From Anabaena sp. UHCC 0187 (GTDB taxonomy: Bacteria; Cyanobacteriota; Cyanobacteriia; Cyanobacteriales; Nostocaceae): a stretch of DNA of 64,000 nucleotides. A program made the position numbers and the translations under genes. Location of the stretch: positions 121,307-185,306 of the forward strand of contig NZ_VILB01000013.1 of the NCBI RefSeq assembly GCF_009712035.1, given 5' to 3'. This document shows, one piece after another, positions 1 through 7,727 of this stretch. The notes under the pieces are model-generated. The model saw only the letters and a program-made list of their open reading frames with translations, ran no database searches and was not told where the DNA came from. Within the stretch, counting starts at the first letter, position 1, and each line of letters starts with the position of its first letter.

Positions 1-762
1 GGGAATATCCACTTTAAAAGCCACAGAATCCAGACTTTCTAAAAGCAGATTTTCTGCTAATTGATAATTGTGTTTATCTAATAACCGATAAGGACGACGA
101 GCGCGAATTTCAATTTGTCCAAAACCAGCATTAATAATTAGGTTAGTATACTCTTGATATGTGAGTGCGCCAGATAAACACAAAGCGCGTAAATGTTCAT
201 TTTGTTGTAAATGAGCAGGAATTGGACTTGTAGCAATTGGGTCACTCATCTGCAAGCGTCCACCTGGTTTCAATACCCGATATGCTTCCTTTAAAGCGCG
301 AGTTAAATCTGCTGGTTCAAAAATATTAAACAGGCAATTTTGCGCTACTACATCTACAGAAGCATCCGCCACAGGTAAATTAAAAGCATCTCCCGGATGA
401 ATCTCGACAAAGCTCGTATCAAACCAAGGATTTTCCTTTGCAGCAATTTGTAAATTACGTGTTGCAGCTTCTCTCATGGCTTCCACAGGTTCAACAGCAA
501 TAATCGCACCAGGGCGACGAGAAAAATAAGCAAATTGCAAAGCTTCTAAACCACCACCAACACCAACATATAAAACTGTAGGTTCATTATTAAGTTCATT
601 ATGATGAACTGTAGTTCCACAACCATAGTTCATTTCCTGCATAGCCAGAGGAATTTTCAGCCCTGGTAATTGTAAAGGTGTACTTTGGACACAACAAAGA
701 CCTATTTCTGGTGTTTGGGCAACTTGGCTGTAAAATTGGGCTGCGGTTTCTAAATATGTCAT
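1..762 (-). CDS. arsM: ArsM-like SAM-dependent methyltransferase (3' end cut by window edge)
   Basis: The reading frame runs from an ATG at 762 without a stop to base 1, giving 254 codons, so the C-terminus is missing. The product has a class I SAM-binding fold: the glycine-rich motif YVGVGGGLEAL followed by an acidic VEPVEAMREA segment, then VAQNCLFNIFEP and YRVLKPGGRLQMSDP. The N-terminus (MTYLETAAQFYSQVAQTPE, then GLCCVQ) and the NYGCGTT stretch match my memory of cyanobacterial ArsM, which methylates arsenite and starts arsenosugar synthesis. The CC pair would fit arsenic(III) binding. The gene is divergent from the Mn exporter gene, about 280 bases away. A generic methyltransferase is the alternative, since no arsenic gene partner is visible here. 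Confidence 0.7.
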   Translation of the reverse strand, partial: MTYLETAAQFYSQVAQTPEIGLCCVQSTPLQLPGLKIPLAMQEMNYGCGTTVHHNELNNEPTVLYVGVGGGLEALQFAYFSRRPGAIIAVEPVEAMREAATRNLQIAAKENPWFDTSFVEIHPGDAFNLPVADASVDVVAQNCLFNIFEPADLTRALKEAYRVLKPGGRLQMSDPIATSPIPAHLQQNEHLRALCLSGALTYQEYTNLIINAGFGQIEIRARRPYRLLDKHNYQLAENLLLESLDSVAFKVDIP

Positions 763-785
763 AATCTTAACTTAGGGTTTCTGCC

Positions 786-814
786 TTGACTTTTAATATC
801 AAAAAGAGTATTAT
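786..814 (+). promoter_or_regulatory. Predicted sigma-70 type promoter for the Mn riboswitch/exporter transcript
   Basis: TTGACT at 786-791 and TATTAT at 809-814 are separated by exactly 17 bases. Transcription would start near 820, just before the conserved 5' end of the riboswitch at 830. Spacing and position support this; it is unproven. Confidence 0.55.
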
Positions 815-821
815 ACATAAC

Positions 822-1010
822 TAATAGAAGGGGAGTAGCTGCTGACAGTAAAATAAAATTTTCTGTTCAGTATATCTAAGTCAACATACTGGTGATGAAC
901 CTGGTTTAGATAGCGAATAAATAAAGTATTTGAAAGCGAGACCTTCACTGACTACACATTTAACTATGTGGAGTTCAGTGAGGTTTGATTGCTCTCATTG
1001 ATACTCCACA
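822..1010 (+). ncRNA. yybP-ykoY family manganese riboswitch
   Basis: The leader carries the family's hallmark segments in order: GGGGAGTAGC at 830-839, a GTCAACATACTGG-TGAT-CCTGG block at about 880-905, and GCGAGACCTTCACTG at about 936-950, followed by a hairpin. TACTCC at 1002-1007 can pair with GGAGTA at 832-837 to close the outer stem. This class binds Mn2+ and controls Mn exporters, many of them in the UPF0016 family encoded immediately downstream. The boundaries are approximate. The RBS AGGAG at 1028-1032 lies just beyond the aptamer, so control of translation or of early termination is possible; no strong terminator is evident. Confidence 0.85.
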
Positions 1011-1041
1011 CAGGTAAAAAATCCTTTAGGAGTTTGAGAGA

Positions 1042-1659
1042 GTGTTAACAGCTTTTACCGCAGGTTTATTACTAATTACCATTTCCGAACTAGGTGATAA
1101 AACATTTTTTATTGCTGTAATATTGTCCATGCACCACTCGCGGCGCTTGGTATTTGCTGGTGTGGTGGCTGCTTTGGCGGCTATGACTGTCTTATCTGTA
1201 ACGTTTGGGCAGGTATTATCTTTTTTGCCAAAAATCTATATTCATTATGCCGAAATAGTTTTGTTTATTGCCTTTGGTTTGAAGTTAATTTATGATGCCA
1301 ATAAAATGGCTGTATCTGCTACGGAAGAAGTCGCAGAAGAGGCACAAGAGGCTGTAGAAAAAGCAGATTTAGATAATTCCCAGCAAAAAAGCGTTTGGTC
1401 AATTTTACTGAAATCCTTCGTATTAACATTTATAGCAGAATGGGGCGATCGCACACAAATAGCCACCATAGCTTTAGCTGCTGGAAATAACCCCATTGGT
1501 GTGACAGCCGGCGCAATATTAGGACACGCAATTTGTGCAGCGATCGCCGTTATCGGTGGTAGATTAATTGCAGGTAAAATTTCCGAACGGCAAATTACCT
1601 TTATCGGCGGCTTCCTGTTTATAATTTTCGGTATAGTCGCCGCCATAGAAGGAAAATAA
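1042..1659 (+). CDS. mnx: UPF0016/GDT1 family Mn2+ exporter (Mnx-like)
   Basis: This 205-residue inner- or thylakoid-membrane protein has two copies of the family signature E-x-G-D-(K/R)-T: ELGDKT at residues 16-21 and EWGDRT at 133-138. These acidic motifs line the cation path in UPF0016/TMEM165/GDT1 transporters. Each half has about three membrane helices, with an acidic cytosolic linker (EEVAEEAQEAVEKA) around residues 95-108. Family members export Mn2+, and cyanobacterial Mnx protects against Mn overload. The start is GTG at 1042, with AGGAG nine bases upstream. A Mn riboswitch precedes it and a strong terminator follows. A diverged copy of its 3' portion recurs at 2395-2450. Confidence 0.88.
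   Translation: MLTAFTAGLLLITISELGDKTFFIAVILSMHHSRRLVFAGVVAALAAMTVLSVTFGQVLSFLPKIYIHYAEIVLFIAFGLKLIYDANKMAVSATEEVAEEAQEAVEKADLDNSQQKSVWSILLKSFVLTFIAEWGDRTQIATIALAAGNNPIGVTAGAILGHAICAAIAVIGGRLIAGKISERQITFIGGFLFIIFGIVAAIEGK
1526..1581 (+). repeat. Direct-repeat copy 1 (inside the mnx coding region)
   Basis: These 56 bases match 2395-2450 at 51 positions. They encode the HA-I-C-AAIAVIGG-LIAGKI stretch of the exporter. See the pseudogene entry at 2395. Confidence 0.85.
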
Positions 1660-1680
1660 TTAACATTGAAAACAGATGTT

Positions 1681-1713
1681 AGAACCCCGATTTCTTTAAG
1701 AAGTCGGGGTTCT
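1681..1713 (+). terminator. Terminator after mnx
   Basis: AGAACCCCGA...TCGGGGTTCT forms a near-perfect stem of about 16 pairs around a two-base centre and is followed by GGGTTTTT. A hairpin of the same family, with compensated base changes, recurs at 2457-2489. Confidence 0.8.
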
Positions 1714-1816
1714 GGGTTTTTGTGTGTTTTCTTGGTCGCTGAATGTTAAGTGTATTACCCCCCACTATTTATGTTCCTATAAAGTAGGAAAAATATAATT
1801 ACCTTTTGGTAATACT

Positions 1817-2041
1817 ATGCAAGCTGAAAAACTTTCCATTTCTTTACCATCCTCTTTGGTGCAGTTTATTGAAAATTATAAATTGACTAAAGGCTGTAAA
1901 TCTCGTTCTCAAGTAATTGAGTTAGCCATAGAATTACTGCGTTATCAGGAGCTAGAGCAAGCTTATCGGGAGGCTGCGGCAGAATTTAACCCAGAATGGG
2001 ATTTAACTGTAGGAGATGGGCTAACAGATGAAACGTGGTGA
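1817..2041 (+). CDS. Ribbon-helix-helix antitoxin of a MazEF-like pair
   Basis: This 74-residue protein starts with a short beta strand (KLSISLPSSLVQFIE) followed by two helices (SRSQVIELAIELLRYQELEQAY), the layout of a CopG/RHH DNA-binding antitoxin. The acidic, tryptophan-containing tail (EFNPEWDLTVGDGL) would wrap the toxin. Its last 14 bases overlap the MazF-like gene, as expected for a co-translated type II toxin-antitoxin operon. Such antitoxins normally also repress their own promoter, probably within 1740-1816; that is inference. Confidence 0.82.
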   Translation: MQAEKLSISLPSSLVQFIENYKLTKGCKSRSQVIELAIELLRYQELEQAYREAAAEFNPEWDLTVGDGLTDETW

Positions 2042-2366
2042 AATATACCTTGCAAATCTCAGTCCCGCAGTGGGGTCAGAAATGGATAAACGCCGTCCTG
2101 TACTCATTGTTAGCAATGATGCTAATAATAATGCCTCTACTACGGTGACGATTTTACCGATTACATCTAATATGAGTCGTGTATATCCTTTTGAGGTTTT
2201 ATTAAATCCAGAAGATTCCGGTTTATCTAAAACTTCTAAAGTACAAGCGCAACAAATACGGACAATTTCTAAACAGCGCATTTTAGGATATATGGTAGGG
2301 TGTTTAAGTCAAGAGTTGATAGATTTAGTCAATGATGCTATTAAGTTACATTTAGCGTTGGAGTAG
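2028..2366 (+). CDS. mazF: MazF/PemK family endoribonuclease toxin
   Basis: At 112 residues this is the usual MazF length. It opens with KRGEIYLANLSPAVGSE and continues KRRPVLIVSND, the conserved N-terminal strands of MazF/PemK toxins. The central TVTILPITSN and the QAQQIRTISKQRIL segment carry the conserved R-T of the active-site region. Family members cut mRNA at short specific motifs when the antitoxin is degraded. RBS AGGAG lies at 2011-2015 within the antitoxin gene. The pair sits between mnx and a diverged copy of the mnx 3' region, next to a type IIG restriction enzyme. Confidence 0.9.
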   Translation: MKRGEIYLANLSPAVGSEMDKRRPVLIVSNDANNNASTTVTILPITSNMSRVYPFEVLLNPEDSGLSKTSKVQAQQIRTISKQRILGYMVGCLSQELIDLVNDAIKLHLALE

Positions 2367-2394
2367 CATGACTTCCTGTAATTTCCGCATCTAC

Positions 2395-2450
2395 ACGCAA
2401 TTTATGCTGCGATCGCCGTCATCGGTGGTAAATTAATAGCAGGTAAAATT
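2395..2450 (+). pseudogene. Remnant duplicate of the mnx 3' region
   Basis: Fifty-six bases match mnx 1526-1581 with five substitutions. Read in the homologous frame it still spells AIYAAIAVIGGKLIAGKI, so the differences are mostly silent or conservative. That suggests a decayed paralogue or an old duplication rather than chance. It ends abruptly after GKI and runs into a terminator-like hairpin resembling the one after mnx. Confidence 0.8.
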
Positions 2451-2456
2451 GATATT

Positions 2457-2489
2457 AGATTCCCGACTTCTTAAAGAAGTCGGGAATCT
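2457..2489. terminator. Bidirectional terminator-like hairpin
   Basis: AGATTCCCGACTTC and GAAGTCGGGAATCT form a perfect 14-base-pair stem around TTAAA. It lies between the converging mazF and type IIG genes and is followed by GGGTTTT. It matches the mnx terminator in layout. Confidence 0.75.
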
Positions 2490-2512
2490 GGGTTTTGTGG
2501 GTTTTGTGGTGT

Positions 2513-5500
2513 TTATCCTTCTATAATTTTAATCTCTTCTGCTGTTAGTTCATAAAGTTGATAAACAAGTTGATCAATTTCTGTTTCTAATGCGGTTGTA
2601 TCTGCATTGGGATCTGATTTTTTTGCTGTGAGAATTTTCTCAACTAATAAAATGATAGGTTTTTGATCTTGTTTGTTTATATCTTTGATTGGTAGTTGTT
2701 CAACCTTATATTTTAGCCAGCGATTAGTTCCCATTCCTGAACTTGTGGAAATTTCATTAAAATACCACTTTGCAACTTGAGAATTAAGAATGGCTAATAA
2801 ATATTTGAGATTATTTCCTGTAATAAAAAAGATAGTATTATTTGAATAATATCCCTGATCATCAAAAGCAAACTTTTGTTGATCTGATAATTCTCCCCAA
2901 ATTATTTTCTCTTGTTCAAACTCATCATAATACGCGCATGATCTTAACTCCCACCAATAGTTACCTTGATCATCTCTTGCAAATAGTCCTTTTCCTTTAC
3001 CTGTGATAGATTCACCTATCATTTTTAAGTGTTGATATATTTCTGGATGTTGTTGACTAAAAAAAGTTTCAGCATCAATATTTCCCCGATTGATATTAGT
3101 CCAACCTGTTTTTATAATTATGACCCAAATATCTTTCCATAAATAACCATACTTAAAAATATCTTTACCTCTTATTGCTGGTTCAATGAAATTAGCACTT
3201 TGAGGATTTTTATGAATTATGTTATTTCTCTGTTCTGTGTTGATATAAAATGCTTCGTTAAACCCAGTTTTTAAGCCATAGTTTATTTGAATATTTAAAT
3301 CCTTAATCAGCTTTGAATCAGTTTCAAGTTTATGCTTTAAACTTACGACTGATTGAGTTCCTATTGTCCAACCTGTGTCGGGAAGTTCAGAAATAGTATT
3401 GGCATTTTTGGAAATATATTTTTCTAAAGAAATGCTAATTATAAATCCTTGGGTAATTGCAGCAGCAATAAGTTTTTTTCCCCAATCGGCCTTTTCAACT
3501 ATAATAATATTCGATTCTACAGTAGCTTCTTTGAAAATTTGAGCATCTTCAATATTTAATAATAAAACAGGATTAGCTTTTGTAGTTAGAAATTTTCTGA
3601 GTAGATTTCCATATTGAGTTTTTATCCATGAGTTAGATGTAATATACGTCAATAAACCTTTATTTTTTAGAATCTGTAGTCCTTTTTCATAAAACAAGCA
3701 ATAAATATCTGAACCTTTTGTATAAGTTTGATATTTATTTTCAAAATAAGTAGTTTGATATTTATCTTTAATTTTAGATAGTGAAAAATACGGAGGATTA
3801 CCAATAACCACATCAAAACCAACAAAAACACCATCATTATTCAAAACTTCAGGAAACTCAAATCTCCACTCAAAAGCATTTTCATAAATCTTACCACTTA
3901 CTATATCTTCAATCTCAACCCGTAACTTATCAATTTCATTATTTAACTTAGCAATCTTTTTCTCCCGCGCTTTCTTCTCAGCTTTAGTTTCCTCAAATAA
4001 AGAAGTTTGAGTTTCCAAATTCTCAACCTCACCCTCTAACTTTCTTAACTTAGTTTTATTTGGATCACTTGATCCCAATATTGTCTTTAAATTCCCTTTA
4101 ATATCATTAATAAATCTTTCCATTTCCCGCTTTTGCTCCTTATTTTCAGCATTGCGGTAGGTTTGTACAGCATTTCTATAACTTTCTATAGTGCATTTAC
4201 TTCTATTTAAAGCAACTCGCAAATCAGTATCTAAAGAAAAACGACTAATTAAAGAATTACCACATTTGATATTAATATCAATATTAGGTAAAGTCTCCAA
4301 CTCCAACTCTTGCATTTTCTCTTCTTTGTTCCCCTCTCCTCCCAGGAGAGGGGTTAGGGGAGAGGTTTTATAATAAGCATTTTTTAAAAGTTCAATCCAT
4401 AAACGCAATCGACATATTTTGACAGAATTGGGGTTAATATCCACACCAAATAAACAACTTTCAATAATCGTCTGTTTTTCATGAAAGAGAGTTTCTTGTA
4501 CTCGTTGACTTTCTTTGCTTTTGGGATTATATTCAAATAATAAACCATCTTCATCAAGAATAATTAACTCATCATTGACAACTTCAATATCATATTCTTT
4601 TAATCTTTTACCTTCCCTATCAAGTAAAATCTTCAATTCGCTTTTTATCGTAATAATTTCATTCAAAGCAGAAACTAAAAAATGTCCTGAACCCACAGCA
4701 GGATCACATATTTTTAAACTATTGATAATAGTATTAGCTTCTTTTCTATCTTCTATTTTTTCATACAAATCATTAATATTTTCACAACTCCAATTTTTAA
4801 CATCATTAAACTTCTGTACAACCGCTCTTCTAATGGTTTCTCGACACATATACATAGTAATGAAACCAGGAGTAAAGAAAGAACCATCTTTATAACCATT
4901 GATTTTCTCAAAGATTAAACCCAGTACAGCAGCATTAATTAATCTTTTATTCTCTTCCTGAATTTCCTCCCCAGTTTCACTACTAAAATCATAAGCATTG
5001 AGAAATTCAAACAGATATTCTAAAGCATTAATTTCACCAATACGTTTTTTTCCGTTGCTATCTTTTAAGATAGTAGAAGAGAAAATTTGCAGATTCTCAT
5101 TTCTAAGATTATTAATACAAATAGTTACTTGTTCATTATCCGTCAGTTCAAATAGAGAACTATTCAAATAAGGAACATGAGAGAATATATTTTTTACAGA
5201 TTCGATTCTTTCTTCTTGCTTGCAAGCTAATACGCTGACGAAAAGACTGTTTAGATCATCATAATTTTGGACTTTCTGCAAATTCAAAAATCCCCAAGAT
5301 AGATCATTTTTGTGATATTTAATTAATTGCGCTTCTAATAATTTCAGAAACAGGATTCTATTTACCCAAGTAATTGCTAATTCTAAACCAACGTTAAAAA
5401 GTTGTTCTTGATAGGTTTCTCCAAATAGTTCTGGTTTTGGTAAACGGTAAATTTTGTCTGAGCTATGAAGTTGATTAATAGCATTTTCTATCAATGAACC

Positions 5501-6346
5501 GATATTTCTCTCATTTTCTTGTTTGCGTTGAATGAGTTTTTTACCACCTTCCTTAGTTTCCGTTAAACCGATAATATGTAATAACTCGCTATAAAATCCT
5601 TTATCAAGAGTATTACTATCATTTGCAAAAGGTAACTTTAATAAATGTTCTGGTGAAAATAACTTAAACAGAGGAATTAATTTATGATCATTAAGATTTT
5701 CCCCAGGTTGTAAATATTGCTGATATTCTCGAATATCAAAATGTGTAAAAGTGATGTTGTCTACAATTTCATCAATAGCAGGTTTAGCAATTTCCTTATA
5801 AAAAAAATCAGTTTTTCTATTGCTTAATCTTCCAGCTTCAAAATCCGTGAATTGCTGAACTAGGGTTTTATTTTCTACAAATGCTTTCTCAAAACTATTA
5901 GCATCAAAAATAAACCATTCATAAATATTAGTAGCTATTAAATATTTAATTTCTAAATTTTTCTCTGTTAGACGTTCCCGCAGAAAATATAAAACCAATT
6001 CTTGCAAAGCTTTGGTATTTAAATTATCAGCTTTAAGCATTTCGCTTTTATTGGTGGGCTTTTTAGCTTCTAGAATCACACCAACTTTACTTTTAGCATC
6101 TTTACCATTATGAATAACAAAATCATTTCTGCCTTTAGTATTAATAAAATGATTTGCACCATAATATGTACCCTTTAAAAAATCCCCAATCAGATTTTTA
6201 TGAAACTCTTCTGATTCCGATTCATTAATTTTCTCAATTAAACTATGCAGATTTTTTTTAAAATTCTCAATATCATTTCTATTAGGTTTAACTTTGAGAA
6301 AAGCCTTATTTAATGATTCTCTAGGTTGCATTTTATGAAAATTCAT
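2513..6346 (-). CDS. Type IIG restriction-modification enzyme (fused nuclease and N6-adenine methyltransferase)
   Basis: This single polypeptide of about 1,277 residues should both methylate and cut DNA. Near the N-terminus (6058-6093) lies GVILEAKKP, a PD-(D/E)XK-type E-x-K preceded by GRNDFVIH. Methyltransferase motif I, DPAVGSGH, is encoded at about 4680-4710, and the catalytic NPPY (VIGNPPYF) at about 3787-3806, typical of N6-adenine enzymes. The C-terminal third resembles a target-recognition domain. The frame is open to 6400, but I prefer ATG 6346 (MNFHKMQPRES) or 6331 (MQPRESLN), because the family begins MQPRES and an inverted repeat covers the longer start. A palindromic repeat encoding TSPLTPLLGGEG is inserted in frame at about 4331-4366. 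The target site is unknown. No separate specificity subunit is present. Confidence 0.88.
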   Translation of the reverse strand: MNFHKMQPRESLNKAFLKVKPNRNDIENFKKNLHSLIEKINESESEEFHKNLIGDFLKGTYYGANHFINTKGRNDFVIHNGKDAKSKVGVILEAKKPTNKSEMLKADNLNTKALQELVLYFLRERLTEKNLEIKYLIATNIYEWFIFDANSFEKAFVENKTLVQQFTDFEAGRLSNRKTDFFYKEIAKPAIDEIVDNITFTHFDIREYQQYLQPGENLNDHKLIPLFKLFSPEHLLKLPFANDSNTLDKGFYSELLHIIGLTETKEGGKKLIQRKQENERNIGSLIENAINQLHSSDKIYRLPKPELFGETYQEQLFNVGLELAITWVNRILFLKLLEAQLIKYHKNDLSWGFLNLQKVQNYDDLNSLFVSVLACKQEERIESVKNIFSHVPYLNSSLFELTDNEQVTICINNLRNENLQIFSSTILKDSNGKKRIGEINALEYLFEFLNAYDFSSETGEEIQEENKRLINAAVLGLIFEKINGYKDGSFFTPGFITMYMCRETIRRAVVQKFNDVKNWSCENINDLYEKIEDRKEANTIINSLKICDPAVGSGHFLVSALNEIITIKSELKILLDREGKRLKEYDIEVVNDELIILDEDGLLFEYNPKSKESQRVQETLFHEKQTIIESCLFGVDINPNSVKICRLRLWIELLKNAYYKTSPLTPLLGGEGNKEEKMQELELETLPNIDINIKCGNSLISRFSLDTDLRVALNRSKCTIESYRNAVQTYRNAENKEQKREMERFINDIKGNLKTILGSSDPNKTKLRKLEGEVENLETQTSLFEETKAEKKAREKKIAKLNNEIDKLRVEIEDIVSGKIYENAFEWRFEFPEVLNNDGVFVGFDVVIGNPPYFSLSKIKDKYQTTYFENKYQTYTKGSDIYCLFYEKGLQILKNKGLLTYITSNSWIKTQYGNLLRKFLTTKANPVLLLNIEDAQIFKEATVESNIIIVEKADWGKKLIAAAITQGFIISISLEKYISKNANTISELPDTGWTIGTQSVVSLKHKLETDSKLIKDLNIQINYGLKTGFNEAFYINTEQRNNIIHKNPQSANFIEPAIRGKDIFKYGYLWKDIWVIIIKTGWTNINRGNIDAETFFSQQHPEIYQHLKMIGESITGKGKGLFARDDQGNYWWELRSCAYYDEFEQEKIIWGELSDQQKFAFDDQGYYSNNTIFFITGNNLKYLLAILNSQVAKWYFNEISTSSGMGTNRWLKYKVEQLPIKDINKQDQKPIILLVEKILTAKKSDPNADTTALETEIDQLVYQLYELTAEEIKIIEG
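4331..4366. repeat. Palindromic repeat inserted in frame in the type IIG gene
   Basis: CCCCTCTCCT at 4331-4340 and AGGAGAGGGG at 4344-4353 form a perfect 10-bp inverted repeat, followed by a related TAGGGGAGAGG. On the coding strand it yields SPLTPLLGGEG, placed between ELLKNAYYK and ELETLPNI, which would otherwise read on continuously. Confidence 0.7.
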
Positions 6347-6362
6347 TATTCTCAACTCAAAC

Positions 6363-6408
6363 GTGATAAAGTGTAGGTAATAATTGATAATTACTCGCAC
6401 TTTATCAC
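6363..6408. promoter_or_regulatory. Inverted repeat at the type IIG start region (possible operator)
   Basis: GTGATAAAGTG (6363-6373) and CACTTTATCAC (6398-6408) are a perfect 11-bp inverted repeat separated by 24 bases. They lie 17-62 bases upstream of the preferred start. Either a dimeric regulator site or a hairpin in the mRNA leader is possible; no controller gene is visible. Confidence 0.5.
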
Positions 6409-6446
6409 AAATTCTTCCGTAATGTACCGTTAAAATTAAAAAGGTC

Positions 6447-7337
6447 TTATGGAGTAGGTGAAGGTGTAGCAGATTCCGTTGGTGATGAAGTGGGAGTAGG
6501 ATTAGATGCTGCTGCTTTATTGATTTCGTCCTTATACTGAGCCGGTGCTAAAGCCGTCGCACTATCAAACAAAGGTTTTGCTTCATCAAGCTTACCTTGT
6601 TCCTTAAACAGCATTGCTTTTGCTAAAACGGGACGAAAATCTTGAGCATCTTTCTTAATTGCTTGATCATAAGCAGAAATAGCCAAAGTGTCATTTTTTT
6701 GGAAAGCATAGACACTACCCAAAAGCACTTGCACAGCAACCACATCCACGCTGCCCGGCTGAATAGTATTAGCTTGGGTAGCAGCAGCCAAACTTTCTTG
6801 TAATAAACCAATAGCTGCTTCTGGACGCTTTTCGCTTAATTGCAAATTCACCATTCCCTGCAAAGCCTTCAAATCGCCGGGTTTTGTGGTTAAAATATTT
6901 CGGTAAGTTTGGGCTGCTCCTTCCTTATCGCCAATTTGTTGTTTAGCTTGTGCCAATAAAACCCCATACTCTGACTGTTGGGGATTGAGTTTAGCAAGTT
7001 TTTCCAAAGGTTCAATCACAGCTTGAATATCCGCTGGTTTAACTTCCCCTTGTCCTTTTTGACTCAACAGCCCTAAACGCGCTTGTAAAACTCCCTTGAG
7101 TGCAGTTTGATTTTCTGGGTCCTTTTGTAAAACTAATTCATAACCCCGGACTTGATCTTCCAGTTTTGACTTTTGCTCCGATGAAGATACTTTAGTGTCA
7201 CCGTTGGCCTGATTTTGTGGTGATGATTCCGGTTGATTAACCGCTGTAATGATGGGCATAATAGAAACACCCAAAAAAGCAACCACAGCGAAAGCTAACA
7301 CTACTCGGACTATCCAGCGATTACGCGATTCAGACAC
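6447..7337 (-). CDS. Membrane-anchored tetratricopeptide repeat protein
   Basis: The 296-residue protein has one N-terminal membrane segment (about residues 10-32, VRVVLAFAVVAFLGVSIMPI). Several TPR units follow across about residues 60-270 (for example YELVLQKDPENQTALKG, YRNILTTKPGDLKALQG and YDQAIKKDAQDFRPVLAKA). The tail is low-complexity, rich in Pro, Thr and Ser. TPR arrays bind other proteins, and this one is probably exposed outside the cytoplasmic face of its membrane. The start is GTG at 7337 with AGGAG upstream. No partner can be named. It stands alone between the type IIG gene and a divergent unknown. Confidence 0.72.
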   Translation of the reverse strand: MSESRNRWIVRVVLAFAVVAFLGVSIMPIITAVNQPESSPQNQANGDTKVSSSEQKSKLEDQVRGYELVLQKDPENQTALKGVLQARLGLLSQKGQGEVKPADIQAVIEPLEKLAKLNPQQSEYGVLLAQAKQQIGDKEGAAQTYRNILTTKPGDLKALQGMVNLQLSEKRPEAAIGLLQESLAAATQANTIQPGSVDVVAVQVLLGSVYAFQKNDTLAISAYDQAIKKDAQDFRPVLAKAMLFKEQGKLDEAKPLFDSATALAPAQYKDEINKAAASNPTPTSSPTESATPSPTP

Positions 7338-7727
7338 AATATTATTCTGCTCCTAAATGGGAATGAGATAAATTGCAAAGTTAAAAATTTCCAAAACTTT
7401 GCGGAATACGGTCATTTGTCTGTGAATTTTATAACAAATAAATATCTATCCTGCTAAAGTAAGTGATGACTTTAGGAAGATCCGTCAGAATTATCGCTAT
7501 GCTATGCTTCCGATAGCGTAGCTTGGCGTAAGCCATAACTGGATTAAAGACGCTAAATTACACATTTAGTGTATAAATGTGAGATTTTGCGTCTTGATTT
7601 TCGTACAGAGCATCAAGGGAGTGGCCAGATTAAAAGGAAATATACTTTGATCAGCCACACACTTGCTCTTTTCAATCGCTTTATTAAATCCCACAATGGG
7701 GTATGTCTTGTGCCGCAAGGAGTTTTT
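7338..7727. other. Gene-free stretch with a palindromic repeat
   Basis: This divergent region between the TPR gene and the 7728 gene holds a repeat of the GATAGCGTAGC-TTGGCGTAAGCCAT type at about 7510-7537. An open frame reaches back to 7569 but lacks coding character before the ATG at 7728. Promoters are presumably here, but none is clear. Confidence 0.5.
7510..7537. repeat. Dispersed palindromic repeat, GATAGCGTAGC/TGGCGTAAGCCA type
   Basis: It contains TGGC-GTAA-GCCA. Related copies occur at 39074-39098 and, in the opposite orientation, at about 13574-13602 beside rpoB. This kind of repeat is common in filamentous cyanobacteria. Confidence 0.6.
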
